From Beijerinckiaceae bacterium (GTDB lineage Bacteria > Pseudomonadota > Alphaproteobacteria > Rhizobiales > Beijerinckiaceae), in the NCBI GenBank assembly GCA_027532775.1, contig JAPZTO010000002.1, positions 186,001 to 250,000 of the forward strand: a DNA stretch of 64,000 bases. Direction: 5' to 3'. Positions 27,359 to 35,667 of the stretch are shown here, piece by piece. The notes beneath the pieces are model-generated. The model was not told the DNA's origin and made no database searches. It saw nothing but the letters and a program-made list of their open reading frames with translations. A program made the translations under genes and the position numbers. Each line of letters begins with the position of its first letter. The stretch's first letter is position 1.

Positions 27359-28743
27359 GCCTTCACCGGCACATAGGACCGCATCTTGCCCGGATTGAGC
27401 AGGCCATGGGGATCGATCTCGGCCTTGAAGCCAAGCTGGTCCGCATCGGCGCGCTTGTGGCGAGAGCCTTCCTCGAGGCTGACGACATGCGGATTGGCGA
27501 TCATCACGCCCCTGGCTTCATGCGCGGCGATGATCTCGTAGAGGCGTTCCTTCGTGGTGTAGCGGATGACCGGCAGCGCCGAGCAGGTGAGATGGCCACC
27601 GAACCGGATGAATTCGCAATGCGGGATCATCTCTTCCGGGAAGAGGGCGGCCATTTCGAGGATGCTCTCGACGAAACGGGCCTGCGGGAACAGGCATTGC
27701 AGATAGGTGACGGAGCGATCCGCCTTCAGCATCTGCAATGTCGTGTGGTTCCAAGTGTATTCGTAAAGCGGCACGGAGCCGGATTCCTCCCGCGTGGGCG
27801 CTTCGAGCGTGATCGTGCCGCGCGTGCCGACAATGTCCCGGAAGCTCTCGAGCGAGGGCTCGGCGATCATGCAGGCCATGACCGGGAGGCCGGCAGGGCA
27901 ATGGGGCTTCAACTGGCCGAAATAATCAGGAAGGGGCCAGGCGATCGGCGAAAGCAGCTTCTTGATCACGCCATCGGCGCGGGCCACATCCTGGCCGATG
28001 GCGAGGAGCGTCGCGTAATCCGGCGCGGCGACGAGCACGTCAAACCACGGATAGGCCGGGGCGAGGGGCATTTCGAGTGCGGTGATGATGCCCGTCGTGC
28101 CATAGGCGCGGTTGATCTTCTGGGCGGCATCACCCCGCAATTCGATGACGCGCGGGGTTTCCTCGACCGTCACAATACGGGCAGCGAGGATATTGCCCGG
28201 TTCGCGCAAGCCGCCATAGGTGACGGAGCCGACGCCGCCGGAGCCGCCGGCGACGAAGCCGCCGATCGTCGCCGTGCGCTTTGTGGAAGGATGCATGCGC
28301 AATTCCCAGCCCTGCGGGCGCAATTCGGCGTCGAGCTTGCCCATATTCGCGCCGGAGCCGACGCGGATATGGCCGGGCTTGACCCATTCGATGGCGGTGA
28401 GGGCCTGCATATCCATCAGTACGCCGCGCTGCAGCGGCACGGCCTGGCCGTAATTGCCGGTCGCGCCGGCGCGCGGGGTGAGCGGCACGCGATGCCGGGC
28501 GCAAGCAGCAGCAATGCGGATGACCTCGGCCTCGGATTTCGGCGTGACGACGATGTCGGCGCTCTTGCCGGTGAGTTCCTCATTGAGGATGGGCGAATAC
28601 CAGAAAAAGTCGCGGCTGCGCTTGCGGACCACCTTTTCCTCGGTCTCGACGGCGATGCCGTCGATCTCGGCCAGGACTGCTTGGATGGCGGGCGGGAGAT
28701 CGGGCGCGGCCGATATGTCGGCCTTGGCGAGTGCGGCGGTCAT
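27355..28743 (-). CDS. FAD-binding oxidoreductase (GlcD/PCMH type), copy 2
   Basis: A flavoprotein of 462 residues paralogous to the oxidase at 23526-24938. They share SRDFFWYSPIL, a TGNYGQAVPL loop, the LRMHPSTKRTATIGGFVAGG segment with GGSGGVGSVTYGGLREPGN, and YTWNHTTLQML. The end is HGLLNPGKM. The two copies differ throughout, so the duplication is old and the substrates may differ. ATG 28743 is chosen over an upstream extension. It is divergent from the NMT1-type transporter operon, with palindromes in the 253-bp gap between them. Confidence 0.86.
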   Translation of the reverse strand: MTAALAKADISAAPDLPPAIQAVLAEIDGIAVETEEKVVRKRSRDFFWYSPILNEELTGKSADIVVTPKSEAEVIRIAAACARHRVPLTPRAGATGNYGQAVPLQRGVLMDMQALTAIEWVKPGHIRVGSGANMGKLDAELRPQGWELRMHPSTKRTATIGGFVAGGSGGVGSVTYGGLREPGNILAARIVTVEETPRVIELRGDAAQKINRAYGTTGIITALEMPLAPAYPWFDVLVAAPDYATLLAIGQDVARADGVIKKLLSPIAWPLPDYFGQLKPHCPAGLPVMACMIAEPSLESFRDIVGTRGTITLEAPTREESGSVPLYEYTWNHTTLQMLKADRSVTYLQCLFPQARFVESILEMAALFPEEMIPHCEFIRFGGHLTCSALPVIRYTTKERLYEIIAAHEARGVMIANPHVVSLEEGSRHKRADADQLGFKAEIDPHGLLNPGKMRSYVPVKA

Positions 28744-28845
28744 GGCTGTCCCCGGGTTCAAATTGTACCACCACGCTAGCAATCGTCAGACCAGCCTGCA
28801 ACGCATTGCCGCAGAGGCTGGTGACAAGCCAAAATTGGCCTGCTG

Positions 28846-28859
28846 GCTGCCTAGGCAGC
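28846..28859. promoter_or_regulatory. Perfect 14-bp palindrome in the oxidase-2/transporter divergent region
   Basis: GCTGCCTAGGCAGC is a perfect palindrome, 103 bp upstream of the oxidase copy 2 start. It may be an operator, but no regulator gene is found nearby. Confidence 0.35.
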
Positions 28860-28871
28860 GTGACGGCTTGG

Positions 28872-28884
28872 CGGCATAATGCCG
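28872..28884. promoter_or_regulatory. Palindrome CGGCATAATGCCG with a nearby half-site
   Basis: CGGCAT-A-ATGCCG is a perfect 6-1-6 palindrome, and the half CGGCAT recurs at 28926-28931. A similar palindrome, CGGCACATGCCG, lies before the other catabolic operon at 21885-21896. This could be a shared operator of the mirrored operons. Confidence 0.35.
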
Positions 28885-28996
28885 AAAACGAAGGCAGGCT
28901 GCGCATTCGGTATGTCGCGAAGAAACGGCATAGGCGTTGCTTGGTTTCGGGGGAGCGTGCCGAGGGCACGGACAAGCACAAGCGGAGGCGAATTCC

Positions 28997-30016
28997 ATGA
29001 TGTCGAAATTCCGGATCGATCGCAGGGCGGCCCTTGGCCTCATCGGCGGCTCCATGCTGACGCCGGTTGTCGGCGGGCGCGTGAATGCCCAGACCCTCGA
29101 CAAGGTGAGCTACCAGACGAACTGGCGTGCGCAGGCCGAACATGGTGGCTTCTATTACGCCGTCGCCAACGGCATCTACAAGAAATACGGCATCGACGCG
29201 GATATCCGCATGGGTGGCCCGCAGCAGAATCCGTCGCAGCTGCTGCTCGGTGGCGCTGTCGACATGATCATGTCGAACTCGTTCGAAGCGATCCGCTATG
29301 TCGAGCAGAAGCTGCCCTTCCTCTGCATTGCCTCGATCTTCCAGAAGGATCCGCAGGTTCTCATCTGCCATCCGGGGCAAGGCAATGACGATTTCGCCGC
29401 GCTGAAGGGCAAGCCGATCCTCGTTGGCGCTGCCGGCCGCACCTCGTACTGGCCGTTCCTCAAGGCGAAATTCGGCTATTCGGACGAGCAGATCCGCCCC
29501 TACACCTTCAACATGGCGCCGTTCCTGGCCGACAAGAAGGTCTGCCAGCAGGGCTTCCTCTCGTCAGAGCCCTTCGCGATCGAGAAGGAAGGCGGTGTGA
29601 CGCCGCTCGTCCATCTCATCGCCGATGCCGGCTTCGCCAATTACAACACGACGATCAACATCTCCGAGAAGATGGTGAAGGAGAAGAAGGACCTCGTGCA
29701 GCGCTTCGTGACGGCCAGCCTCGAGGGCTGGGCCGCCTATATGAAGAACGGCCCGGAAAACGCGGCGGCCAACGCGCTGATCAAGAAGGACAACCCGGAC
29801 ATGACCGACGAAAAGATCGCCTATGCGATCAAGGTCATGACCGAACGCGGCATCGTCATGTCGGGTGATGCGCTGAAGCTGGGCGTCGGCGCGATGACCG
29901 ATGCCCGCTGGGAAACCTTCTACAAGGACATGAACGGCGCGGGCGTTTTCCCGGCGGGCGTGGACTTCAAGAAGGCCTACAGCCTCGAGTTCATCAACAA
30001 GGGCGTCGGCGTTTGA
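28997..30016 (+). CDS. NMT1/THI5-type ABC transporter substrate-binding protein
   Basis: A protein of 339 residues. Its N-terminus (FRIDRRAALGLIGGSML) has a twin-arginine-like RR followed by a hydrophobic run, ending near NAQ, so export by Tat or Sec is likely. The mature protein shows NMT1/THI5 features: VSYQTNWRAQAEHGGFYYAV, YGIDADIRMGGPQQNPSQLL and a segment FLSSEPFAIEKEGG. Family members bind pyrimidines, nitrate, sulfonates or aromatic compounds. An AGCGGAGG site precedes the double ATG (28997/29000). It is first in an operon with its ATPase and permease. Confidence 0.9.
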   Translation: MMSKFRIDRRAALGLIGGSMLTPVVGGRVNAQTLDKVSYQTNWRAQAEHGGFYYAVANGIYKKYGIDADIRMGGPQQNPSQLLLGGAVDMIMSNSFEAIRYVEQKLPFLCIASIFQKDPQVLICHPGQGNDDFAALKGKPILVGAAGRTSYWPFLKAKFGYSDEQIRPYTFNMAPFLADKKVCQQGFLSSEPFAIEKEGGVTPLVHLIADAGFANYNTTINISEKMVKEKKDLVQRFVTASLEGWAAYMKNGPENAAANALIKKDNPDMTDEKIAYAIKVMTERGIVMSGDALKLGVGAMTDARWETFYKDMNGAGVFPAGVDFKKAYSLEFINKGVGV

Positions 30017-30831
30017 TCGTTCCCGGCGTGACCGAAGCGCCTCGGCAAGGGCGGGCGGGCCAGCGCCCGCTCGTCTCGATCCGGACGCTGTCGAAGAAGT
30101 TCTCCAACGGCACGCTCGCCCTGAGGGATGTCGATCTGGACCTGTTCCCGGGCGAGTTCGTCAGCCTGCTGGGCCCTTCCGGCTGCGGCAAGTCGACGCT
30201 GCTGCGCATCATCTCCGACCTTTCGCAGCCGAGCGCCGGCACGATCGAATGGCCGGGGGCGGACAGGGCGGATGCCTATGGCAAGGCTGAGCACAGCCTC
30301 GGCTTCGTCTTCCAGGAGCCGACGCTGATGCCCTGGGCGCAGACGCTGGAGAATGTGACGCTGCCGCTCCGGCTCCGCCACATGGCAACCGGCGAAGCAA
30401 ATGCGCGCGCCGAGGCCATGCTGGCGCTGGTGGGCCTCAAGGGGTTCGAGAAGGCCTATCCGCGTGAATTGTCAGGCGGGATGAAGATGCGCGTCTCCAT
30501 TGCCCGCGCGCTGGTGACCGAACCCAAGGTCCTGTTGATGGACGAGCCTTTCGCGGCGCTCGACGAGATCACGCGGCACAAGCTCAACGACGACCTGCTG
30601 GCGGTCTGGGAGCGGAACCGCTTTACCGCTGTCTTCGTTACGCATTCGGTGTTCGAGAGCGTCTATCTCTCGCAGCGCATCGTCGTGATGGCGGCGCGGC
30701 CCGGCCGGGTGATGAGCGAGCTGCAGGTCGATGCGCCGTTTCCGCGGGACAACCTGTTCCGCACCTCGGCCGAATATGCCCATCTCTGCCGCCTCGGCTC
30801 CGAGGCGCTCAAGGCTGCCATCGAGGCATGA
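30013..30831 (+). CDS. ABC transporter ATP-binding protein (SsuB/TauB/nitrate type)
   Basis: An ATPase of 272 residues. Walker A is GPSGCGKST, the signature is LSGGMKMR, Walker B is VLLMDEPFAALDEITR, and the H-loop is FVTHSVFES. The start is uncertain: TTG 30013 overlaps the binding-protein stop, and GTG 30028 is five codons in. It partners the adjacent permease and NMT1-type binding protein. Confidence 0.92.
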   Translation: MIVPGVTEAPRQGRAGQRPLVSIRTLSKKFSNGTLALRDVDLDLFPGEFVSLLGPSGCGKSTLLRIISDLSQPSAGTIEWPGADRADAYGKAEHSLGFVFQEPTLMPWAQTLENVTLPLRLRHMATGEANARAEAMLALVGLKGFEKAYPRELSGGMKMRVSIARALVTEPKVLLMDEPFAALDEITRHKLNDDLLAVWERNRFTAVFVTHSVFESVYLSQRIVVMAARPGRVMSELQVDAPFPRDNLFRTSAEYAHLCRLGSEALKAAIEA

Positions 30832-30842
30832 CGGGAGTTTCC

Positions 30843-31715
30843 ATGAGCGAACCCAACCCGACCTCCGCCCGAGGCACCGACCAGGATGCGGCGCCGGTCT
30901 TTTCAGTCGAAGAGCGCTTCCTCGGTATTCCGAAGAGCCGCTGGCCGGGCATCATCGCGCCGCTCGTCATGGGGGCGATCTTCCTCGGCCTCTGGGAGGG
31001 CATCGTCCGCTATCGCGGCATCCCCGCCTATATCCTGCCGGGCCCCCTTGAGATCCTCAAAACGCTCGGCACCGACTGGCCGACCCTGTCGATCGCGCTC
31101 TGGGTAACCTTGCGGATCACCTTCGCTGCCCTCATTGCGGCGGTATCGGTCGGCGTTTCGCTGGCGATTCTCTTCACGCAGTCGAAATGGCTGGAGCGCT
31201 CGCTGCTGCCCTATGCCGTCATCCTGCAGGTGACGCCGGTCGTCGCGATCGCGCCGCTGATCATCATCTGGGTGGGGGATGTGAATCTCTCGCTGCTGAT
31301 CTGCGCATGGCTGGTGGCGTTCTTCCCGATCCTGTCGAACACGATCCTCGGCCTGAATTCGGCCGACCACAACCTCGTGGCTTTGTTCCAGCTGTATGGC
31401 GCCAACCGCTGGCAGACGATGCGCTACCTGCGCCTCCCGGCCGCTTTGCCCTATTTCCTCGGCGGGTTGAAGATTTCCGGCGGCCTTGCGCTGATCGGTG
31501 CCGTGGTGGCGGAATTCGTAGCCGGAACCGGCGGTTCCGCCTCCGGGCTTGCCTACCGGATTCTCGAAAGCGGCTATCAGCTGAAGATCCCGCGGATGTT
31601 TGCCGCCTTGCTGATGATCTCGATTTCCGGCATCGCGATCTTCCTCGCCACGAGCTACCTGTCGCACCGTTTGCTCCATCGCTGGCATGAAAGTGCCGTC
31701 CGGCGCGAAAGCTGA
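30843..31715 (+). CDS. ABC transporter permease (SsuC/TauC type)
   Basis: An inner-membrane permease of 290 residues with about six hydrophobic segments and the binding-protein-dependent transport (EAA-like) loop NLVALFQLYGANRWQTMRYLRLPAALPYF. The overlapping ATG 30828 is possible, but ATG 30843 has a GGGAG site 5 nt upstream and is preferred. It completes the importer and is the last clear gene of the first catabolic block. Confidence 0.92.
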   Translation: MSEPNPTSARGTDQDAAPVFSVEERFLGIPKSRWPGIIAPLVMGAIFLGLWEGIVRYRGIPAYILPGPLEILKTLGTDWPTLSIALWVTLRITFAALIAAVSVGVSLAILFTQSKWLERSLLPYAVILQVTPVVAIAPLIIIWVGDVNLSLLICAWLVAFFPILSNTILGLNSADHNLVALFQLYGANRWQTMRYLRLPAALPYFLGGLKISGGLALIGAVVAEFVAGTGGSASGLAYRILESGYQLKIPRMFAALLMISISGIAIFLATSYLSHRLLHRWHESAVRRES

Positions 31716-31786
31716 GCCGGAAGGGTATCGGCGCCGGCGCGAATCTCTAGGATGGGCCGGTCAACCGGGAGAAATGGCGGGGCAGG

Positions 31787-33586
31787 GTGGCCGGCAGCAT
31801 CAATATTGCAGCCTATAGCGATGCGCTGGTCGTGCTCGGCACGGCCGGCATCGTTGTGCCGCTGGTGCGCCGGTCGGGCGTGTCGCCGATTCTCGGCTAT
31901 CTCGGCGCCGGGGCCGTGCTCGGGCCGCTCGGGCTCGGCACCTTCGTTAAGGATATTCCGCTCCTCTACTGGCTGACGGTGGTGGATGCGAAAAACGTTT
32001 CGGCCATTGCCGATCTCGGCATCGTGTTCCTGCTGTTCCTGATCGGGCTGGAAATGTCGTTCCAGCGCCTGACGAAAATGCGCCGGCTCGTTCTCGGGCT
32101 CGGCCTGTCACAGGTGCTGCTGACAACGACGCTTTTCGCCTGGCTGGCGCATATGCTGGGCGCGGGGCCGACGCCGGCCCTGGTGATCGGCATGGCGCTG
32201 GCGCTCTCCTCCACCGCCATTGTCATCGAGCTTCTGTCCGGACAGGGGCGCCTCAATACCAGCCTTGGCCGCACGACGTTCTCGGTGCTGCTTGCGCAGG
32301 ATCTCGCGGTGGTGCCGATCCTGCTCTTCGTGTCCATGGTCACGGGGGGGGATGGCAGTGGCAGCCTGTCGAGCAAGATCGGGCTTGCCTTGCTGCAGAC
32401 GGCCATTGCCCTCACCGCGATCGTGGTGCTGGGGCGGCTGTTCCTGCGGCCGCTCTTCCGGATGGTGGCGAGCCAGCAATCGAACGAGCTTTTCGTGGCG
32501 GCCATCCTGTTTGTCATCGTGGCAACGGGCGTGGTCGCCGCCTCGGCCGGCCTGTCCATGGCGCTCGGCGCCTTCGTGGCTGGCCTGCTCCTTTCGGAAA
32601 CCGAGTATCGCCGCGCGATCGAGGGGATCGTGGCGCCGTTCAAGGGCCTGCTGCTCGGTATCTTCTTCTTCACCGTCGGCATGACGATCGATATCCGCGA
32701 GATCATCCGGGAGCCGGCCATGCTGCTGGTGGCAGTGGTCGGGCTGATCGCGATCAAGACGGTCATCATCCTGTTCCTTTGCCGGCTGTTCTCGCTGTCC
32801 TGGCCGGTTTCGCTCGAAGCGGCCCTCCTGCTGAGCGCCGGCGGCGAATTCGCCTTCGTGGTGATTGATACGGCCGTGAGCGGCCAGGTCATGCCGCAGC
32901 CGGTCGCCAGTTTCTGGCTGGCGGTTACCGCGCTGACCATGGCGCTGCTGCCCGGCCTTGCAGCGATCGGTCGTCGGATCGACGCGTGGGCCGATGCCCG
33001 GAAGCCGCTGGATCCGGAACTCGAGGTCCGGCCCGCCATAACCGGCAGTCATGCGATTGTCGTCGGCCATGGCCGGGTGGGGCAGGTGGTCTGCGCGCTG
33101 CTGCGCCGGCACAAGGTCCCGTTTATCGTCACCGACAGCGATGCCGGGGCCGTGGGGCGCGACCGTCGCGCCGGCATCGATGTTTATTACGGAGATGCGT
33201 CGAGCCCGGCCTTCCTCGACAGTTGCGGCATCCGGGAGGCGACGGGTGTGATCATCACCATCCACACGCAGGCGACGATCGATCTCGTCGTCCAGCGGGT
33301 GAGGGCGGTGCGGCCCGATATTCCCATCATTTCCCGCGCGCGGGACGCCGCGCATTCCAGGCATCTCTACAGCATCGGCGTGACGGATGCCGTGCCCGAG
33401 ACGATCGAGGCGAGCCTGCAGCTCTCGGAGGCCTCGCTGACCTGGCTCGGCGTGCCCACCGGCAAGGTCATCGCCTCGATCCACGAGAAGCGCGATGAAT
33501 TCCGCCACGAGATCCAGAGTGCGGCGCAGGAAGCCGGCCGCAGCGCCGTGCTCGGGATCAAGGCGAAGAGCGACAAGGCGGGGTAG
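31787..33586 (+). CDS. CPA2-family monovalent cation:proton antiporter (Kef type) with RCK domain
   Basis: An inner-membrane protein of 599 residues. About twelve hydrophobic segments form the Na+/H+ exchanger domain (GVSPILGYLGAGAVLGPLGLG, LLFLIGLEMSF, STAIVIELLSGQG, AQDLAVVPILLF). The cytosolic RCK_N nucleotide-binding domain starts about residue 420 (HAIVVGHGRVGQVV, then DVYYGDAS). It likely exports K+ or Na+ and is gated by NAD(H) or a thiol adduct as in Kef. The start is GTG 31787 with a GGCAGGG site. It has no evident tie to the catabolic genes on either side. Confidence 0.92.
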   Translation: MAGSINIAAYSDALVVLGTAGIVVPLVRRSGVSPILGYLGAGAVLGPLGLGTFVKDIPLLYWLTVVDAKNVSAIADLGIVFLLFLIGLEMSFQRLTKMRRLVLGLGLSQVLLTTTLFAWLAHMLGAGPTPALVIGMALALSSTAIVIELLSGQGRLNTSLGRTTFSVLLAQDLAVVPILLFVSMVTGGDGSGSLSSKIGLALLQTAIALTAIVVLGRLFLRPLFRMVASQQSNELFVAAILFVIVATGVVAASAGLSMALGAFVAGLLLSETEYRRAIEGIVAPFKGLLLGIFFFTVGMTIDIREIIREPAMLLVAVVGLIAIKTVIILFLCRLFSLSWPVSLEAALLLSAGGEFAFVVIDTAVSGQVMPQPVASFWLAVTALTMALLPGLAAIGRRIDAWADARKPLDPELEVRPAITGSHAIVVGHGRVGQVVCALLRRHKVPFIVTDSDAGAVGRDRRAGIDVYYGDASSPAFLDSCGIREATGVIITIHTQATIDLVVQRVRAVRPDIPIISRARDAAHSRHLYSIGVTDAVPETIEASLQLSEASLTWLGVPTGKVIASIHEKRDEFRHEIQSAAQEAGRSAVLGIKAKSDKAG

Positions 33587-33790
33587 GGGCGGGACGCCGC
33601 GATCACGCAGCGCTGACCTGCCTGGTGGCGGCGCCCGCCATGGCCAGCGTGACGGGCGCAACGGCAGCATCGGGACGCTTCGACTGTGCGGTTAAGTCGC
33701 AACGGACAAAATGCCACCTCGGTTTTCCTGATCGCAACGGCCATAGACCCCGTGACGCACAGGCTGCACAGCACAATCAGGGGTTATCGA

Positions 33791-34129
33791 GTGGCTGCAT
33801 CGGACATAACTCTTCGCCGCGACATTTTCCGTATCATCGGTTGGGCAGTCATCTTGCCTGCGCTGGTCTTCTGGCCCTTCCTGTCGGCCTTTCCCGCCAT
33901 GGCGTTGCTCGGCGAGCCCGCCAGCGCGGTTTTGACGGCGACCAATGTCGTCCTCTTCGCAACGGGATTCTGGGTGGTTGCCCCCGTGGCCGCCGTTTTC
34001 TGGCTGCTGCTGACCGACGAGGCCAAGACCCGGTTTGCCGCCGGCCGGACCCTGCGGGCCATCGCGATCGGGTGCTATGCGAATCTCTGGACAGCGCTCT
34101 ATGCCATCGCGGCCTTTGCCGGCCGGTAG
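33791..34129 (+). CDS. Small hypothetical membrane protein
   Basis: A predicted protein of 112 residues with three hydrophobic stretches (IIGWAVILPALVFWPFLSAF, VLTATNVVLFATGFWVVAPVAAVFWLLL and a C-terminal one ending in AAFAGR). The proposed start is GTG 33791. The frame is open further upstream to 33686 but less plausible. I do not recognise a family. The hydrophobic pattern argues for a real gene, but codon evidence alone is modest. Confidence 0.45.
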   Translation: MAASDITLRRDIFRIIGWAVILPALVFWPFLSAFPAMALLGEPASAVLTATNVVLFATGFWVVAPVAAVFWLLLTDEAKTRFAAGRTLRAIAIGCYANLWTALYAIAAFAGR

Positions 34130-34344
34130 GATCAGGCTGAGAAGGCGACTGCAGGCAGGCCGCGACAAAACCGGTGCTGCGCATTCAGCATCGGCCCGTC
34201 GCGACAGAACCCCGCCTCGCCCGAATTCGACGAGCAGCGCGGAGCAGCCTTGCGAGGTGCGGCCCGACGGGGCAAGTTCAGGGAACGCCTTCCGGGCGCC
34301 TGCTTCCAGGCCGCGCCTGTCTCTCCGTTCCTGAAAGAGCTCTC

Positions 34345-34995
34345 ATGCCCGGCATTCTCGTCATCAACCCCAATTCGAACCCGGCCGTCACGCAAGGCTT
34401 CGACGAGGCGCTCGAACCGCTGCGTCGTCCCGGCGTTCCGGCCATCACCTGCGAGAGCCTCGCCGAGGGGCCATTCGGCATCGAAAGCCAGGCGCATGTC
34501 GATGGTGTCGCGATGCCGCTGGCAAAGCTGGTTGCGAGCCGCCCGGAGGCCGATGCCTTCGTCATTGCCTGCTACTCCGACCCCGGCCTGTTCGTCTGCC
34601 GCGAGGCGACGCGGAAGCCGGTTTTCGGCATCGCGGAATGCGGGCTTCTCACGGCATTGGCGCGGGGCCAGCGCTTCGGCGTCATCGCCATCGCACGGCG
34701 TTCCATTCCCCGGCATATCCGCTACATGCGGCAGATGGGCATCATGGATCGCCTTGCGAACGAGCGGCCGCTGGAAATGTCGGTCGCGGAAACCGCTTCG
34801 GGCGAGGGTACGCTGGCGCGGATGATCGCGGTTGGCACCGAACTGCGCGATCTCGACGGCGCGGATGTCATCGTCATGGGCTGCGCCGGAATGGCGCGCC
34901 ACCGGAAGGCGCTCGAAGCCGCTCTGGGCATTCCCGTGGTCGACCCCGTGCAGGCGGCCGTGACGATGGCCATGGGTGCGGTCGCCTTCCAGTAA
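34345..34995 (+). CDS. Aspartate/glutamate/hydantoin racemase family protein
   Basis: A cofactor-independent racemase-fold protein of 216 residues. The N-terminal ILVINPNSNPAVT is typical of hydantoin racemases. The two catalytic cysteines are visible: C76 in VIACYSDPG and the second in VIVMGCAGMARH. With the D-hydantoinase and N-carbamoyl-D-amino-acid hydrolase in the same region it most likely racemises 5-substituted hydantoins. ATG 34345 has a GAAAGAG site and starts directly at the conserved strand, whereas the upstream extension is unlike the family. It converges with the flavin reductase gene with a 3-bp gap. Confidence 0.87.
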   Translation: MPGILVINPNSNPAVTQGFDEALEPLRRPGVPAITCESLAEGPFGIESQAHVDGVAMPLAKLVASRPEADAFVIACYSDPGLFVCREATRKPVFGIAECGLLTALARGQRFGVIAIARRSIPRHIRYMRQMGIMDRLANERPLEMSVAETASGEGTLARMIAVGTELRDLDGADVIVMGCAGMARHRKALEAALGIPVVDPVQAAVTMAMGAVAFQ

Positions 34996-34998
34996 CGC

Positions 34999-35664
34999 CT
35001 AGTCCGCTCCGTCTTGTCGGTCAGCCAGCACCTCCGCTGGCGTGCGGCGCTTCAGCGCGAAAATCTCGGTCTGGCGCGTGTAGAGATCCCCGAAAAGACG
35101 CCCCACCGGACGATAGGCGGCGAAATCCACCCGCAAGGTCCCGATGTCGAGCATGCCCGCGCGGGCATGCAGGCCGGTGACCTCGCCGATAAGCAATTCA
35201 CGGCTCGAACTGAAGGCGAGAGACATCGTCCTCTTGCATTCCAGCGCGAAAGGGGCGGCGGCGAGGCGCGGCACCCGGATGGTGCTTGACGGCGCCAGCG
35301 CAAGACCCAGCACCTCAGGCTCGCTGATGTCAGCCGGGAAATCAGCCGCAGCATCGTTCATCGCGGCCGCCATGGGCTCATCCACCATGTTGACGACGAA
35401 TTCGCCGGCAAGATCGATATTGCGCGTCGTGTCCTTCAGGGTGCGATCCGGCTTGCGCTGAAGACCGAGCACAATCAACGGCGGATCATCCGAGAAGACA
35501 TTGAAGAAGCTGTAGGGCGCGGCATTCACCACGCCGTCCTCGCTCAAGGTCGTCACGAAAGCGATCGGGCGCGGCACGATCACCCCGCTCAGAAGCTTGT
35601 AGCGCGTGGCCTTGTCGACCTCCGCGAACACGAAATCGAGGCCGGATCCGGGCGCTTCTGCCAT
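34999..35664 (-). CDS. Flavin reductase-like (DIM6/NTAB) protein
   Basis: A protein of 221 residues with the flavin-reductase-like split barrel. Visible blocks are YKLLSGVIVPRPIAFVTTLSEDGVVNAAPYSFFNVFSDDPP and FVVNMVDEPMAAAMN, typical of FMN-binding members. It may supply reduced flavin to a monooxygenase or itself act on a ring compound. It lies 3 bp after the carbamoylase gene and closes the minus-strand operon. No partner oxygenase gene is visible in the operon. Confidence 0.87.
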   Translation of the reverse strand: MAEAPGSGLDFVFAEVDKATRYKLLSGVIVPRPIAFVTTLSEDGVVNAAPYSFFNVFSDDPPLIVLGLQRKPDRTLKDTTRNIDLAGEFVVNMVDEPMAAAMNDAAADFPADISEPEVLGLALAPSSTIRVPRLAAAPFALECKRTMSLAFSSSRELLIGEVTGLHARAGMLDIGTLRVDFAAYRPVGRLFGDLYTRQTEIFALKRRTPAEVLADRQDGAD

Positions 35665-35667
35665 GGT

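Noticed and set aside
28750-28780. Sequence GGTTCAAATTGTACCACCA resembling a tRNA T-arm and 3' CCA
   Set aside because: The T-stem does not pair and no acceptor, D-arm or anticodon arm can be built upstream.
32108-33670. 520-codon minus-strand frame across the antiporter gene
   Set aside because: The plus-strand antiporter has membrane segments and an RCK domain; the minus-strand product is unlike any protein family.
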